The notes under the pieces: model-generated
The model's input: only the letters and a program-made list of their open reading frames with translations
What the model was told of the DNA's origin: nothing
Databases searched by the model: none
Part shown: in pieces, positions 45,529 to 56,330 of the stretch
How positions within the stretch are numbered: the stretch's first letter is position 1
Layout: each line of letters begins with the position of its first letter
Assembly (NCBI GenBank): GCA_016708875.1
Contig: JADJFA010000012.1
Location: 62,001 to 126,000 of the forward strand
Origin: Lewinellaceae bacterium
GTDB taxonomy: Bacteria > Bacteroidota > Bacteroidia > Chitinophagales > Saprospiraceae
DNA: 64,000 bases
Direction: 5' to 3'
Translations under genes and position numbers: made by a program

Positions 45529-46293
45529 ATGAAATACTACCACCTTTTCGCTCCTTTCCTGCTTTCACTGGCCTCCTGCGTCCAGCACAAACAGTTGGTG
45601 AACTTCAGCGAAGGCTCTGCATTTCCTGCCGGGGCGCAGCCAATCTCGGTAGTGGCTGATGTGCGCATCCAACCGGATGATTTGTTGGAAATTGGCGTGT
45701 ATGCCGAGGACCCTGTTGCGGTTGCGCCCTTCACCTTGCAGGGGATTGGCGCGCGGACCAAAGAGGAAAACAACGTGACAGGGAACAATTATCTCGTAGA
45801 TCAAGCGGGTGATATCGAGTTCCCTGTGCTGGGCAAAATACACCTTAGCGGACTAACGGTTGAACAAGCCCGCGACACCTTCAAGCAAAAATTGACCCGC
45901 TACATTTCAAACCCAATTGTAAATGTGCGCTGGTTAAATTTCAAGTTCACGGTACTTGGCGAGGTTAGTCGTCCGGCCACTTACACCCTGCAAGAACGCA
46001 GTGTAACTGTACTGGAAGCCGTGGGACTTGCGGGGGATTTGACCAACTATGGAAGCCGAAAAACATCCTCAGTTATTCGCGAACAAGACGGAAAACGCGA
46101 ATTTGGGAGGGTTGATTTGCAGGATCGAAATGTATTCAATTCACCGTATTTTTACTTAAAACAGAACGACGTGGTATATGTCGAACCGCTCAAACAGAAG
46201 ACCAGTGTGGTGAGCGATCAAGCTACGAAAGTGTTGCCCTGGGTGTCGGCTGGGGCGATTCTGGCGAATATTATTATACTGCTTTTCCGTTGA
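45529..46293 (+). CDS. wza: Polysaccharide export outer-membrane lipoprotein (Wza family)
   Basis: 254 residues, intact. Lipoprotein signal with lipobox LASC (Cys near residue 17). Poly_export domain: VRIQPDDLLEIGVYAEDP, YLVDQAGDIEFPVLGKIHLS, then a beta-grasp/SLBB-type part (RWLNFKFTVLGEVSRPATYT, VLEAVGLAGDLTNYG). The C-terminus has a membrane helix (WVSAGAILANIIILLF), as seen in Bacteroidota Wza proteins. Partner of the Wzc-like protein encoded next. Confidence 0.92.
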   Translation: MKYYHLFAPFLLSLASCVQHKQLVNFSEGSAFPAGAQPISVVADVRIQPDDLLEIGVYAEDPVAVAPFTLQGIGARTKEENNVTGNNYLVDQAGDIEFPVLGKIHLSGLTVEQARDTFKQKLTRYISNPIVNVRWLNFKFTVLGEVSRPATYTLQERSVTVLEAVGLAGDLTNYGSRKTSSVIREQDGKREFGRVDLQDRNVFNSPYFYLKQNDVVYVEPLKQKTSVVSDQATKVLPWVSAGAILANIIILLFR

Positions 46294-46349
46294 TTGCTAA
46301 CCATATAGTACAAATAAATAAGTGAACTTTAATCAACCAGGACACAAGC

Positions 46350-48731
46350 TTGCCCAAAGCAAAAACGACATTGGCAAACGCAACACTTTTTTCTTCGAAT
46401 GAGAAAGCCTTTGACCTAAAGGCTTTTTTATACCATTATATATGGCGCCACTGGTACTTGTACCTGATTTTGCCAGCAGTTGCCTATTTCGCAGCCTGGA
46501 CCTACCTCCGTTATGCGGTGCCAGAGTACGAGGTTAAATGTTCATTGTTGATCAAAGACGAGCAAAAAGGAAGTGGTCTTTCGGAAACCGCATTACTACA
46601 GGAATTGGGCGCTATTCAGGAAACCAAAAACATTGAGAACGAGATTCAAATTCTCAAATCACAGACCCTTATGGAAGAAGTGGTACGTGAATTGAATCTC
46701 TCGGTGAAATATTTTGCTGTGGGACGGGTGAGAAACGAGGAGATGTACGGGAATAATTATATCAAGCTTGATTCATTTAAATTAAACAAAAGAGCTGGGG
46801 CGACCCTTGATATTTACTACGCCGACAGTCTTCAATTTGAATTGGTCACAGGTGAAAACCGCACGCTGCATCATTTTGGGGAATGGTTTGAAACCAAACA
46901 GGGATCCTTCCTGATCTCGCGAAACAGCCTTTATCCTATCCTGGATCAAGGCCATGTAATCGTTCAAATCCATAGTGTAGAAAGTCTCGCCCGCGCTTAT
47001 AGCAATGGGCTGTTGGCAAAGCCCATGAGCTATTATTCCAGTGTATTGGAAATGAAATTGCACGAGCCGAACGCCTACCGTGCTGCGGATATTTTGAATA
47101 AATTGGTGGAGGTGTACAACCGCGCTGCCGTCGGGGACAAAAACAAAGTCAGCGAAAACACTATCAAGTTCATTGACCAACGCCTCCTGTACCTCACAGA
47201 AGAACTATCTACAGTAGAGGGAGGGGTACAAAAATACAAGCAAAGCAACCAGATTGCCACCAGCATTGAATCGGGAATGGGCATCGTGCTGAACGAGATG
47301 TCGCAATTCGATGAAGAAATATCGAATCAGGAAGTGCAGCGCAGCGTACTCCAAAACATGGAAGCCTACCTCGCCAATATGACCGGAGGGCGTTATCAAC
47401 TCATCCCCGCCAACCTTAGCAGCGGCGACGAGGCACTCTCCCAACTTCTCCTCATTTTCAACGAAAAAGTGCTCAGTCGCGACCGTTTGATGCAAACGGC
47501 CAAACCTGACAACCCTGCCCTGCTCAGCCTCAACCAGGAACTCCAAAGCCTTCACGCCAATGTGCTCGAAACGATTCGGAAAGTTCAAAAACGCACAGAA
47601 ACCATCCTGGCCATTGCCCGGGGCAAACGCAGTGCATTGACTGGAAAAGTGCGCGACGTACCCCGCATGGAACGTGAATTGCAGGAGATCATGCGCCAGC
47701 AAAGCATCAAGCAAAACCTTTATCTTTTCTTATTGCAAAAAAGGGAAGAAACTTTGCTCGCGCTTGCCAGCACTACCCCCAACTCCCGCGTAGTTGACCC
47801 CGCTCGCCCTAACAACATCCCGATAAAACCTCAAAAACGGCTCATTTATATTCTGACCATACTGTTCGGATTGTCGCTGCCAGCCTTGTATATTTTGCTG
47901 AAGGACCTGCTGAATGATACGGTACAAGGGGAAGACGATATCAAAAAAGCGACGGATGCACCCCTATTGGGCGGAATTGCGCTCAGTCGCAGTGGCAAAA
48001 ACATTGTGGTGTCCAGCCAGAGCCGCTCCGCTGTAGCAGAGATGTTCCGGCTTTTGCGCACCAACATCCAGTTCATGCTGCCACCCGGAGTGCAAACGGG
48101 CCAAACCATTCTGGTCACCTCCTGCTCCAGCGGCGATGGTAAAACCTTTGTAACCGCAAATTTGGGTGTGGCGATGGCTATTTCGGGGAAAAAGACTTTG
48201 TTGATGGAACTCGACCTGCGCAAACCAAAATTGGCCCGCTACCTCGACTCCAATATAGGCGAAAAGGGTATCACCAACTACTTACTTGGACAGGCTACAA
48301 TGGAGGAAATCATACGCCCCAGCTCTCTTCAAGAAAACCTTTTTTACATCGCTTGCGGGCCTATACCCCCCAATCCTTCCGAACTGATAATGTATGCTGC
48401 CCTGGATGAACTGATGGAAAGGCTCAAAGCAGACTTCGACTTTATCGTAATTGATACCTCCCCTGTTGGACTTGTTGCCGACGCGCTTTTGCTCAACCGT
48501 TTCTCCTCTGCCTCGCTCTTTGTTGTACGCCAGGGAAAGACGCAAAAAGGAATGCTCAAAACGCTCGCCGACATCCATCAGGAGAAGAAACTGCGCAATC
48601 TCGCAGTCGTACTTAACGGGATCAAAGAAGGGCGCAGTTATGAATATGGGTACGGGTATGGATACGGTTATGGGTATTATGAGGCTGAAAAAGGAAATCG
48701 AAAGGGATTTTGGGCAAAATTTGGCAAGTGA
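46350..48731 (+). CDS. wzc: Wzc-like chain-length regulator / BY-kinase
   Basis: 793 residues, TTG start (MPKAKTTLANATLFSSNEKA). Wzz domain with membrane helix near residue 40 (WYLYLILPAVAYFAAWTYL), long periplasmic coiled coils (IKFIDQRLLYLTEELSTVEG), GNVR-like segment, second helix (LIYILTILFGLSLPALYILL). The cytoplasmic tyrosine kinase has Walker A SCSSGDGKTFVTANLGVAMA, Walker A' KTLLMELDLRKP and Walker B DFIVIDTSP. It ends in a tyrosine cluster (YEYGYGYGYGYGYYEAEKG), the autophosphorylation site of BY-kinases. It forms the trans-envelope export complex with Wza and regulates chain length. Confidence 0.93.
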   Translation: MPKAKTTLANATLFSSNEKAFDLKAFLYHYIWRHWYLYLILPAVAYFAAWTYLRYAVPEYEVKCSLLIKDEQKGSGLSETALLQELGAIQETKNIENEIQILKSQTLMEEVVRELNLSVKYFAVGRVRNEEMYGNNYIKLDSFKLNKRAGATLDIYYADSLQFELVTGENRTLHHFGEWFETKQGSFLISRNSLYPILDQGHVIVQIHSVESLARAYSNGLLAKPMSYYSSVLEMKLHEPNAYRAADILNKLVEVYNRAAVGDKNKVSENTIKFIDQRLLYLTEELSTVEGGVQKYKQSNQIATSIESGMGIVLNEMSQFDEEISNQEVQRSVLQNMEAYLANMTGGRYQLIPANLSSGDEALSQLLLIFNEKVLSRDRLMQTAKPDNPALLSLNQELQSLHANVLETIRKVQKRTETILAIARGKRSALTGKVRDVPRMERELQEIMRQQSIKQNLYLFLLQKREETLLALASTTPNSRVVDPARPNNIPIKPQKRLIYILTILFGLSLPALYILLKDLLNDTVQGEDDIKKATDAPLLGGIALSRSGKNIVVSSQSRSAVAEMFRLLRTNIQFMLPPGVQTGQTILVTSCSSGDGKTFVTANLGVAMAISGKKTLLMELDLRKPKLARYLDSNIGEKGITNYLLGQATMEEIIRPSSLQENLFYIACGPIPPNPSELIMYAALDELMERLKADFDFIVIDTSPVGLVADALLLNRFSSASLFVVRQGKTQKGMLKTLADIHQEKKLRNLAVVLNGIKEGRSYEYGYGYGYGYGYYEAEKGNRKGFWAKFGK

Positions 48732-48765
48732 TTACATACAACTGGATATTATTATTTTGCTCAAA

Positions 48766-48798
48766 GACCTATAAGGTTTCAGAAAACCTTATAGGTCT
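48766..48798. repeat. Palindrome downstream of wzc (ACCTATAAGG family)
   Basis: GACCTATAAGGTTT and the inverted AAAACCTTATAGGTC around a 4-nt centre. It lies 35 nt after the wzc stop. No T tail. Confidence 0.7.
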
Positions 48799-48822
48799 CA
48801 ATTTTAGAAAACGCCCTGTAGT

Positions 48823-50224
48823 TTGGTAAAAGAGTCGCTTTCTTCTCAGGCTGGAAAGTCAGCTGTGCTTTTAGGTTCCCGAAAAATATGGGGTGGTCTT
48901 CTGAGTCTGGTTGTAATGGCCTATTTGGCCAGAATCCTAGACGCATCGGATTTTGGCCTTGTGGCCATCGCTACAACCCTCGTTGGTTTTGTGCAGGCTA
49001 TAAGCAGTGGGGGCATTGGCGAATTTATTGTTTATTACAACAAAGAGGATAAAGAAGACATCCAACAGCTGCTTTTGGATGCATGTGATTATCGTATTGT
49101 TGGTTTTTTATTATTTGCAGCAGCTCGGTATTTGGGGAATTTTATACCAGGAGGCTCGGCTCGCCAATATCATTTGGCTGTTACTTTTTAGTTCTTTATT
49201 CAGTATTTTTCAGGTTGTACCCATGGCGCTTATGCAAAAGGCCATGGAATTCCCAAAAATAGTCCCCATTCAAATGATGATCGGAACCCTTTCACAAGGA
49301 AGCATGGTAATATTTGCTTGGCTTGGAATGGGCGTTTATAGTCTTGTACTACCGGTTTTGATTTTCCCTCCTTTATTGGGTTTTGCACTTTTTTTTCGTT
49401 CCGGATTCAGACCCAAACTAAACAGGATTGGCACACGGCATTGGCCCCAGATATTTAGATATTCCAGGCAAATCTTATCCTCCAATATAATCACGAAAAT
49501 TGCCAATGAAGGTGACACCTTAGTTGTTGGCAAAATCCTGGGCTTGGAGGCTTTAGGCATATACGATATTGCTTTTCGTTTTTCAAACCTATTGAATCAA
49601 CATCTCCTGCCCATTGTCAGAAGCATTTGTATGCCCGTTTTTGCGCGCAACCAGCACCATCTTTCAACGGTAAGGACCCAATATTTAAAGATGTTGTCAA
49701 CGCTCAGTTTTTTGGGCATTCCAATAATAGCGGGGATTGGATTGTTTGCACATGACCTGATTTATCTGTTGTATGGCGATAAATGGACGAGTGCGATCCT
49801 GCCAGTGCAGCTGTTTTGTGTTTTCGCAGCAATACGTTTTTTAGGTAGCCCAACTTCTGGGTTATACTTTGCACTGGGCAGGCCTGGAATAGGCTTAACC
49901 TATGATTTAGTATTTACGCCAATACTTTTTTTGAGTATATATCTCGCTGCACCATGGGGATTACTGGGTGTTTGCGTAATTGTAACACTTCTGCGATCCA
50001 TTGGCATATCCGCCCATTTTGTTATGGCCAATGCACTTTTGGATTATGGATGGCAGTCCTTTTGGAAGGCCATAAGGGCTCCAATATGCGTCACTGTTTT
50101 TACTATAATAGCCTTTAGCATAATTCCTTGGGAAACCCGGCTCTGGATGGCGCCTATTTTTGGTTTAACCATATTGATTTCAATGTTTGCTTTTTTTAGG
50201 AATGATTTAAAGCAACAACTCTGA
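48823..50224 (+). CDS. wzx: Polysaccharide flippase, Wzx/MATE-like family (one frameshift)
   Basis: Multi-helix membrane protein of the MOP superfamily that flips the lipid-linked repeat unit. First part from a TTG at 48823 (SSQAGKSAVLLGSRKIWGGL, ARILDASDFGLVAIATTLV). Second part from about 49090 to 50224 (ANIIWLLLFSSLFSIFQVV, ALMQKAMEFPKIVPIQMMIG, NIITKIANEGDTLVVGKILG, LEALGIYDIAFR). The frame shifts near 49080-49130. The joined protein of about 465 residues has roughly 12-14 helices and the family pattern ALGIYDxAFR. The start is not certain because a TAG lies a short way upstream. Confidence 0.87.
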
Positions 50225-50299
50225 TATTTTCAAGTTTATCACCGGGATTTCAGCGTTTTTTACCAGCTATTCTAACACGATAATACAGCAATCATTCTG

Positions 50300-51421
50300 A
50301 TGTCGAAAGATATTGATCTAAGCATTTTCATCAACGACCTGAACGCTCCATCAGAAGTTTTTTTGCGCCAATTATTTCAGGCTCTTGGGAATGAATTCAA
50401 TCTTGAGTTACTTGTTTACAACGGAGGAAGTGCACAGAACGAGGCTTATTCGTTTTCCGTCAAAACGCTCCCTAAACCCATTTCATTCCGCTTCCTATTT
50501 TCATTTCCAGGTCTTGCGATAAGATATAAAACCATCAATATAAAGTTTTTATTTCGGATATTTTTGTTGAAACAAGCACGCGGGTCTCGCATTTATTTTC
50601 CTTTTCTATTTATGATGTCTGATTTCGACGCGGTGCTGCCAGCTTTTCAACAAAAGAAAAACGGCTCTTTTATAGCAGTGTCCGTGGTTCAGACATAACA
50701 GTTAATCCATTTGTAAAACCAGAGGCTTTAGCACGGTATTCGCGCATCATTCCCTGCTTGCATAAGCTCCATTTTTTGTCTGAAAAACTGGAGCAACAAT
50801 TTACTGATTTGGGCTTATCTCCGCCACCTTCGCAGGTAATATACCAGGGGTAAATTTTACCAAATTTCTGCAAGACACTCCGTTGCCAAAGACAAGCCCG
50901 TATGATTACCGTCGGTCGTTTTGAGTATATAAAGGGATTGAATACTTATTACTAGCGTGTAAAAACTGAAAACCAAGAACATAGACTTCCATTGCACCAT
51001 TGTCGGCTATGGTCGCGAAAAGGAAAAGTATTTATACATGATTCACGATCTTGGGATTGGTGATGTTGTCTCTATACAGGAAAAGGCAGACCACGATGCA
51101 TTGCCTGCGCTGTTGTCAAAACACAATTTATATGTTCACCCTCACCTGGTAACAGGCCTGAGCAATACTATGTTGGAAGCTTTTGCTACCGGGCTAAAGA
51201 CTATCGCGTTTTATTCTGATTTTGAAAGTTATAAAATACCTGAATTGCAGGATTATTTCTCTGAAGTACCACGATACGATTTTGAACAATTGGCAACAAC
51301 AATCGCCCAATTCGATATTCAGTATAGTATTTCTTTGAATAAACGACAAGGTATACTGGAAAAATTCTCTCTTGACTTTCAGATTCAGGCGTTCAAAAAG
51401 TTTTTTGAGCATAGCGTGTGA
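50300..51421 (+). CDS. GT4-like glycosyltransferase (several frameshifts)
   Basis: Begins MSKDIDLSIFINDLNAPSEV. The first readable part is 50300 to about 50680. A second frame carries LFYSSVRGSDITVNPFVK to LGLSPPPSQVIYQG and ends at a TAA near 50853, and a third covers 51000-51421 (DFHCTIVGYGREKEKYLYMI, HPHLVTGLSNTMLEAFATGL). The C-terminal part has the GT-B features VGYGREKE and a degenerate E-x7-E site (TGLSNTMLEAFATGLK). Donor and acceptor unknown. The stop overlaps the next gene (GTGA). Confidence 0.75.
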
Positions 51422-52797
51422 AAACCCTTTTATTAAAGCGAGGTGACAGAGGATCCTCTCTTCCCATTTTTGAAATACGTCAATCCAGTCTGGTATTTCA
51501 ATCTACAAACAACGCCGATCTCGCCGTTTTTTATGATATAGAAAAAATGACCCGAGATGAGCAGAAGATGGTTGACTTTGACCATAATTTCAGTGCCAAT
51601 CATTGCAAAACGAGATGCAGCCTATCAAATGTGGCATAAAGGCTTCATAAAAGTGCTGCTTTCGCGTTGCCCATTGAAGTATATCAGGCTAAGCCAACCC
51701 GCGGGGACAATTACCGATTTATTAGGAGACACTTTCACCCCATTTGGTCATGGTACGTTTTGTTGATTCGCATAATCGGGCTGAACAATCCATTTAAAGA
51801 GATATTCGCATTCATTGTGCAATCAGGGATAAAACGCATAAACCCTTATACCTCCGTATTCCCGCACAAAGAAAGCTACGATCAATTCGAATCGAATGTA
51901 CGCTTATCTGCACCCAAGGTTTCTGTTATTATACCTACCCTAAATCGTTACCTTTTCCTGGCAGACGCGCTAAATGATCTTGAAAAGCAGGATTATCCCA
52001 ATTTTGAGGTTATTGTAATAGACCAATCATCCCCGTTTCAGGAAGATTTTTATCAAAAATTTGATCTGACCATTACCGCACAACAGCAAAACGAAAAAGC
52101 GTTATGGCTGGCTCGAAATACCGCAATTCGACTTTCAAATGCTGATTATCTTTTGCTATTTGACGATGATTCAAGAGTAGAAAAAGACTGGATCAGTCAA
52201 CATATAAAATGTATAGACTTTTTTAAAGCCGATATTTCTGCGGGAGTATCTATTTCAAAAATCGGCGATAAAGTCCCCGAAAATTATCGCCATTTTCGAT
52301 GGGCAGACCAATTGGATACTGGCAATGCGCTTATAAAAAGAAATGTCTTTGAAAAAATCGGACTGTTTGATCGCCAATTTGAAGGCCAAAGAATGGGGGA
52401 TGGAGCATTTGGCCTTCGTGCACACCTCGCAGGTTTTACCAGCATCTCCAATAGCCATGCACAACGAATGCACCTGAAAGTAAGTGAAGGCGGTCTTCGG
52501 GAAATGGGCAGTTGGGATGGATTCAGGCCGAAAAGTTGGTTTGCGCCCAGACCAGTCCCAAGCGTTTTATACTTTTTCCGAAGATATTTCAGTCCCAAAA
52601 CAGTCTTCCTGGGGATTATTATTGGAGTGCTGCCATCCCTTATTCCTTATCGCTTCAAAAAAAACAGGTGGCTGCTTATTCTAGGGAGTCTGCTTTCCAT
52701 TTTATTGCTTCCCCTGATTTTTATCCAGGTGTTGAGGTCCTGGCTTATTTCAACTAAAAAAATGAAGGAAGGACCTAAAATTGATTTTTTGCAGTGA
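51418..52797 (+). CDS. GT2-family (GT-A) glycosyltransferase (one or two frameshifts)
   Basis: GTG start overlapping the previous stop. The N-terminal 70 or so residues (MKTLLLKRGDRGSSLPIFEI) are followed, after a break near 51600-51680, by VSVIIPTLNRYLFLADALND, QDYPNFEVIVIDQSS, LARNTAIRLSNADYLLLFDD (Asp-Asp-Asp, DxD-like nucleotide-metal site) and GDGAFGLRAHLAG. Two C-terminal helices suggest membrane association. It overlaps the next gene by four bases, so the run from 50300 is tightly coupled. Confidence 0.85.
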
Positions 52798-53837
52798 AAG
52801 TGCTTCAGGTAATTGACACATTCGGGGTAGGCGGGGCGGAACGGGTAGCGGTTGACCTGTCTAATCTTTTATATAATGCTGGAATTGAGGTCGAAGTGCT
52901 CACATTGCTTGTGCCGGGAGCATTGTCTGACCAACTCAACCCAGGCATTAAAGTGACCAGTTTGAATCGAAAACACCGATTTGATAAAAATGCATTCCTG
53001 ACTTTTGTAAGCATTGCCCGCAATTTTGATGTCATACATGTCCACATGCAGCACAATTACCGATACTGTCGGTTGTTCGCCTGGATATTTGGTATACGCA
53101 CCCCGATCATACTGCATGATCACTTTGGTCAAATCAATATTGCAGCTTCTGCGAAAACGTTCCTTTTTCGCTACCTATTGAAACCCGCATGGTATATTGG
53201 GGTAAGCAAACCCTTGATAACGTGGACGATAGAGCACTTGAAAATATCTCCAGAGCGAACACTCCTTTTAAGCAACATTATCATTCCCAAAGCATTACCT
53301 CCATGTAACGATAAAAAAGGAGTAGTGCTTGTTTCAAATATAAAACCCATAAAGAATCAATTGTTTGCAATTAAGCTACTAACTGAATGCGACTGCGATT
53401 TAACGATTTTTGGCAATGTACAAGACACCAAATACTTCAAAGAATTACAATTAAAGATAGCAGAATGGGGGCTTTCAGAAAAAATCAAGTTTGTATATGA
53501 TTGTACGGAAATTCAATACGAATTGCCAAAATATAGGCTTGGTTTGCATACCTCAGCATCTGAAACCGGCCCCTTGGTTTTGATTGAATATCTCGCTCAA
53601 GGCTTGCCTTTTTTAGCCTATGCCACGGGTGAAGCAGCAGCGTCCATTCGCCCTGAATTTCCTGCATATTTTATGGATAACTTCGAGCCTGAGCAATGGA
53701 AAGAAAGAATTGAAAAGCTGCTAAACGCCCCCCCGGACATTGCAAAAATGAAGCACGTATTTGCCGAGAAATTTGGCAGCGAGCAATATGTACAAAAATG
53801 CCTGAGGTTCTACCAAAAAATCTACGCCGCCTCCTGA
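52794..53837 (+). CDS. GT4-family glycosyltransferase
   Basis: 347 residues, GTG start, intact. MKVLQVIDTFGVGGAERVAV is the classic donor-loop start of GT4 enzymes. Then IHVHMQHNYRYC, YIGVSKPLITWTIEHL, VVLVSNIKPIKNQLFAIKLL, LTIFGNVQDTKY, LGLHTSASETGPLVLIEYLA (variant of E-x7-E). Donor unknown. Confidence 0.88.
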   Translation: MKVLQVIDTFGVGGAERVAVDLSNLLYNAGIEVEVLTLLVPGALSDQLNPGIKVTSLNRKHRFDKNAFLTFVSIARNFDVIHVHMQHNYRYCRLFAWIFGIRTPIILHDHFGQINIAASAKTFLFRYLLKPAWYIGVSKPLITWTIEHLKISPERTLLLSNIIIPKALPPCNDKKGVVLVSNIKPIKNQLFAIKLLTECDCDLTIFGNVQDTKYFKELQLKIAEWGLSEKIKFVYDCTEIQYELPKYRLGLHTSASETGPLVLIEYLAQGLPFLAYATGEAAASIRPEFPAYFMDNFEPEQWKERIEKLLNAPPDIAKMKHVFAEKFGSEQYVQKCLRFYQKIYAAS

Positions 53838-54949
53838 TCGTATCAGACACTGCCATGTTTGAAAAAGGCGGACAAATCTATGCGCTTGGCCCTGTAGTGC
53901 GAGAAATCAATGCTATTTTGCCGCTTTTCCGTCATGTCACCTGGATCGGTTTCAACAGACCTGAATACAGGGAAAATGCTTCGTTCAGCCCTGTAGAAAA
54001 TACCAAAATACGGCTTGTTTTTTTGAGGAAATGCGGCGGTGATCGTATAGTAGATAAATTAGCAGTATTGTCTCGTACACCAGCGATGATGCTGCGAATT
54101 CTCCGGGAAATACGACTTCATGACGTGGTTTATACCAGAGCGCCTTCATCGCCGGCCTTTATTGCATTGGTACTTTCTATCTTCTTTCCCAAAAAAACAT
54201 TTTGGCACAAGTACGCAGGCAATTGGATACAACAACCCGCGCCCCGTTTTTTTGCCTTTCAACGAACCATGCTGAAACGAGCTTATGCTTCTAAAGTGAC
54301 CATAAATGGCCGTTGGAAAGGACAAGCAAAGCACTGCCTGAGTTTTGAAAACCCATGCCTTGATCAAACAGAGTACGTTGAGGGTCAACAGATTTTATCT
54401 GTAAAATCCTATAATGATCCTTTGCAATTTTGTTTTGTAGGCAGGCTTGAAGAAGCAAAAGGAGTGCATTGGATTTTGGATGCTTTCAGAACTTTAGCGT
54501 CCAATGATAGAATAGCTTCGCTCCACTTGGTGGGAGACGGCCCGCTCAGGCAACAATGTGAGCAATTGGCAAAAACATCCAACATTCCAATCCATATACA
54601 CGGCTTCTTGAATCAAACGCAGGTGGCTGAAGTCCTCGCCCAGTCGCACATTTTACTCCTTCCCTCGGAGGCGGAGGGATTCCCTAAAGTTGTGGCAGAA
54701 GCAGCCAATTATGGTTGCATTCCTATGGTAACTGATGTTTCCTGTATCAACCAATATATCCGACACGCTGAAAATGGTTTTCTGCTCCAGGCTAATTCAC
54801 TCCCACATGGCCAACTTGCTGCAATGATTGCGCAACTTCCTGAAGCCGCCTTACTAAAAAACATGGCTATGGAGCTAAACATGATATGTGCGGCTTTTAC
54901 TTACGAGCATTTTGTACATCGTGTAGCAACTGAAATACTACACGAATAA
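53798..54949 (+). CDS. GT4-family glycosyltransferase
   Basis: 383 residues, intact. It overlaps the previous gene by 40 nt. MFEKGGQIYALGPVVREINA; FWHKYAGNWIQQP; FCFVGRLEEAKGVHWILDAF; LVGDGPLRQQCEQL; LLPSEAEGFPKVVAEAANYG (E-x7-E site). Donor unknown. Confidence 0.88.
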   Translation: MPEVLPKNLRRLLIVSDTAMFEKGGQIYALGPVVREINAILPLFRHVTWIGFNRPEYRENASFSPVENTKIRLVFLRKCGGDRIVDKLAVLSRTPAMMLRILREIRLHDVVYTRAPSSPAFIALVLSIFFPKKTFWHKYAGNWIQQPAPRFFAFQRTMLKRAYASKVTINGRWKGQAKHCLSFENPCLDQTEYVEGQQILSVKSYNDPLQFCFVGRLEEAKGVHWILDAFRTLASNDRIASLHLVGDGPLRQQCEQLAKTSNIPIHIHGFLNQTQVAEVLAQSHILLLPSEAEGFPKVVAEAANYGCIPMVTDVSCINQYIRHAENGFLLQANSLPHGQLAAMIAQLPEAALLKNMAMELNMICAAFTYEHFVHRVATEILHE

Positions 54950-54952
54950 CCC

Positions 54953-56330
54953 ATGCTACTCCAACTCTTTTTCCGCTTTCCGATACTGGCAGTATTGCTG
55001 CATATCGGGCTTGGTTTTTTTGCAAAAACTTTGCCCGCCGGAGTAGCCATTTTGTATGTAGTCATAGCCATGGTGGCGCTTCTGGAGATTGTCGCCACCC
55101 GTGACAAAGATCAGTTGGCAGGCTACTACGGACTGTATCTGACTGGTTTTGAAGTGTTATCGCGGATGAGCAAGAGCGCTGTATTTTGGGAATTTGGCAA
55201 ATACGCTTGCATTGCAGCATTTGGATTGGGTAGTTTTTTTGGGGCATCCAGGCAACAACGGCCCTATCTTTTATTGGCCTATTTTGTGCTGTTATTGCCG
55301 GGAGTGTTCGTGACTGCAGTTTACAGCGGCATATCGGAAGACCGGATACGTGATCTGGTTTCACAATACCTGAGTGGACCTGCCGCATTATTGGCCGCCG
55401 GATGGTATTTCTATCAACGCCCTTTCAAAAGTCAAATTAGGATATTTGTTAAGAGCAGGAATTTTGCCTTCCATCACCTTGGTTACCCTTTTATTTCTGG
55501 GGAAAAGCCTTGCAGAAATAGACTTCATAGGCGGCTCCAATTTTGATTCGAGCGGCGGCTTCGGCCCCAATCAGGTATCTACAGCAATTGGTTGGGCCAT
55601 AGTGTTATTGGTTATCGGAATATTGCTTGGAATCTCGCCTTTGGGCCATCACTTTTTAGATTATGGCCTACTCAGCTTACTGATTTTCAGAGGATTACTT
55701 ACTTTTTCCCGCGGAGGCATGGTGGGTGCATTTGGTGCGATTGGGCTATCAATGTTTGCGCTTTTTTTTCTCTCGAAGCGTTATCGGCAGTGGACAAAAA
55801 AACGCTTGCCTTTGTTGGCAATTAGCTTTTCACTGCTGATCACTATAGCGTTTTTTGCCAATGAACTCACCGACAATTATTTGTTTTATCGGTATAAGGG
55901 AATCTCCACATCCGAGGTGATTTTGGGCAGAAATGTTTCCGAAAGCAAATATCTATCTGGCCGGGAAGAAATCATTTCAAGTGAATTATCTGCTTTTGCA
56001 GAAAGCCCAATTTTAGGGATTGGGATTGGCCGGGGAACTATTTATCGAGAAGAAGCAAATCGAAGCCAGGATATTGCTTCCCATACTGAATTTACCAGGA
56101 TGTTGGGGGAACATGGCATTCTGGGACTGTTATCCATCTTATGCGTTTTTGTCGTCCTGCCCTTGTGGCATTTTCGTCAAATCAACAATGATCACACGCG
56201 CCAATGGATGCTGACGTTCTTTATTTTAGCCATGTTCACAATGGCCCATAGCGGCATGCGTATGGCATTGCCAAGCGTTGCTTTTGGTCTTGCATTCTTG
56301 TTGATTTCAGACAACAAAAAACTGGTTTGA
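54953..56330 (+). CDS. wzy: O-antigen polymerase/ligase, Wzy-like (one frameshift)
   Basis: Multi-helix membrane protein with the O-antigen ligase/polymerase fold. First part 54953 to about 55430 (FPILAVLLHIGLGFFAKTLP, ILYVVIAMVALLEIV); then GYLLRAGILPSITLVTLLFL to 56330. Family patterns RGLLTFSRGGMVGAFGAIGL, ILGIGIGRGTIYREEANRS and SHTEFTRMLGEHGILGLLS (the His/Glu-rich periplasmic loop) are present. About 11 helices. It polymerises repeat units in the periplasm. Confidence 0.87.
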
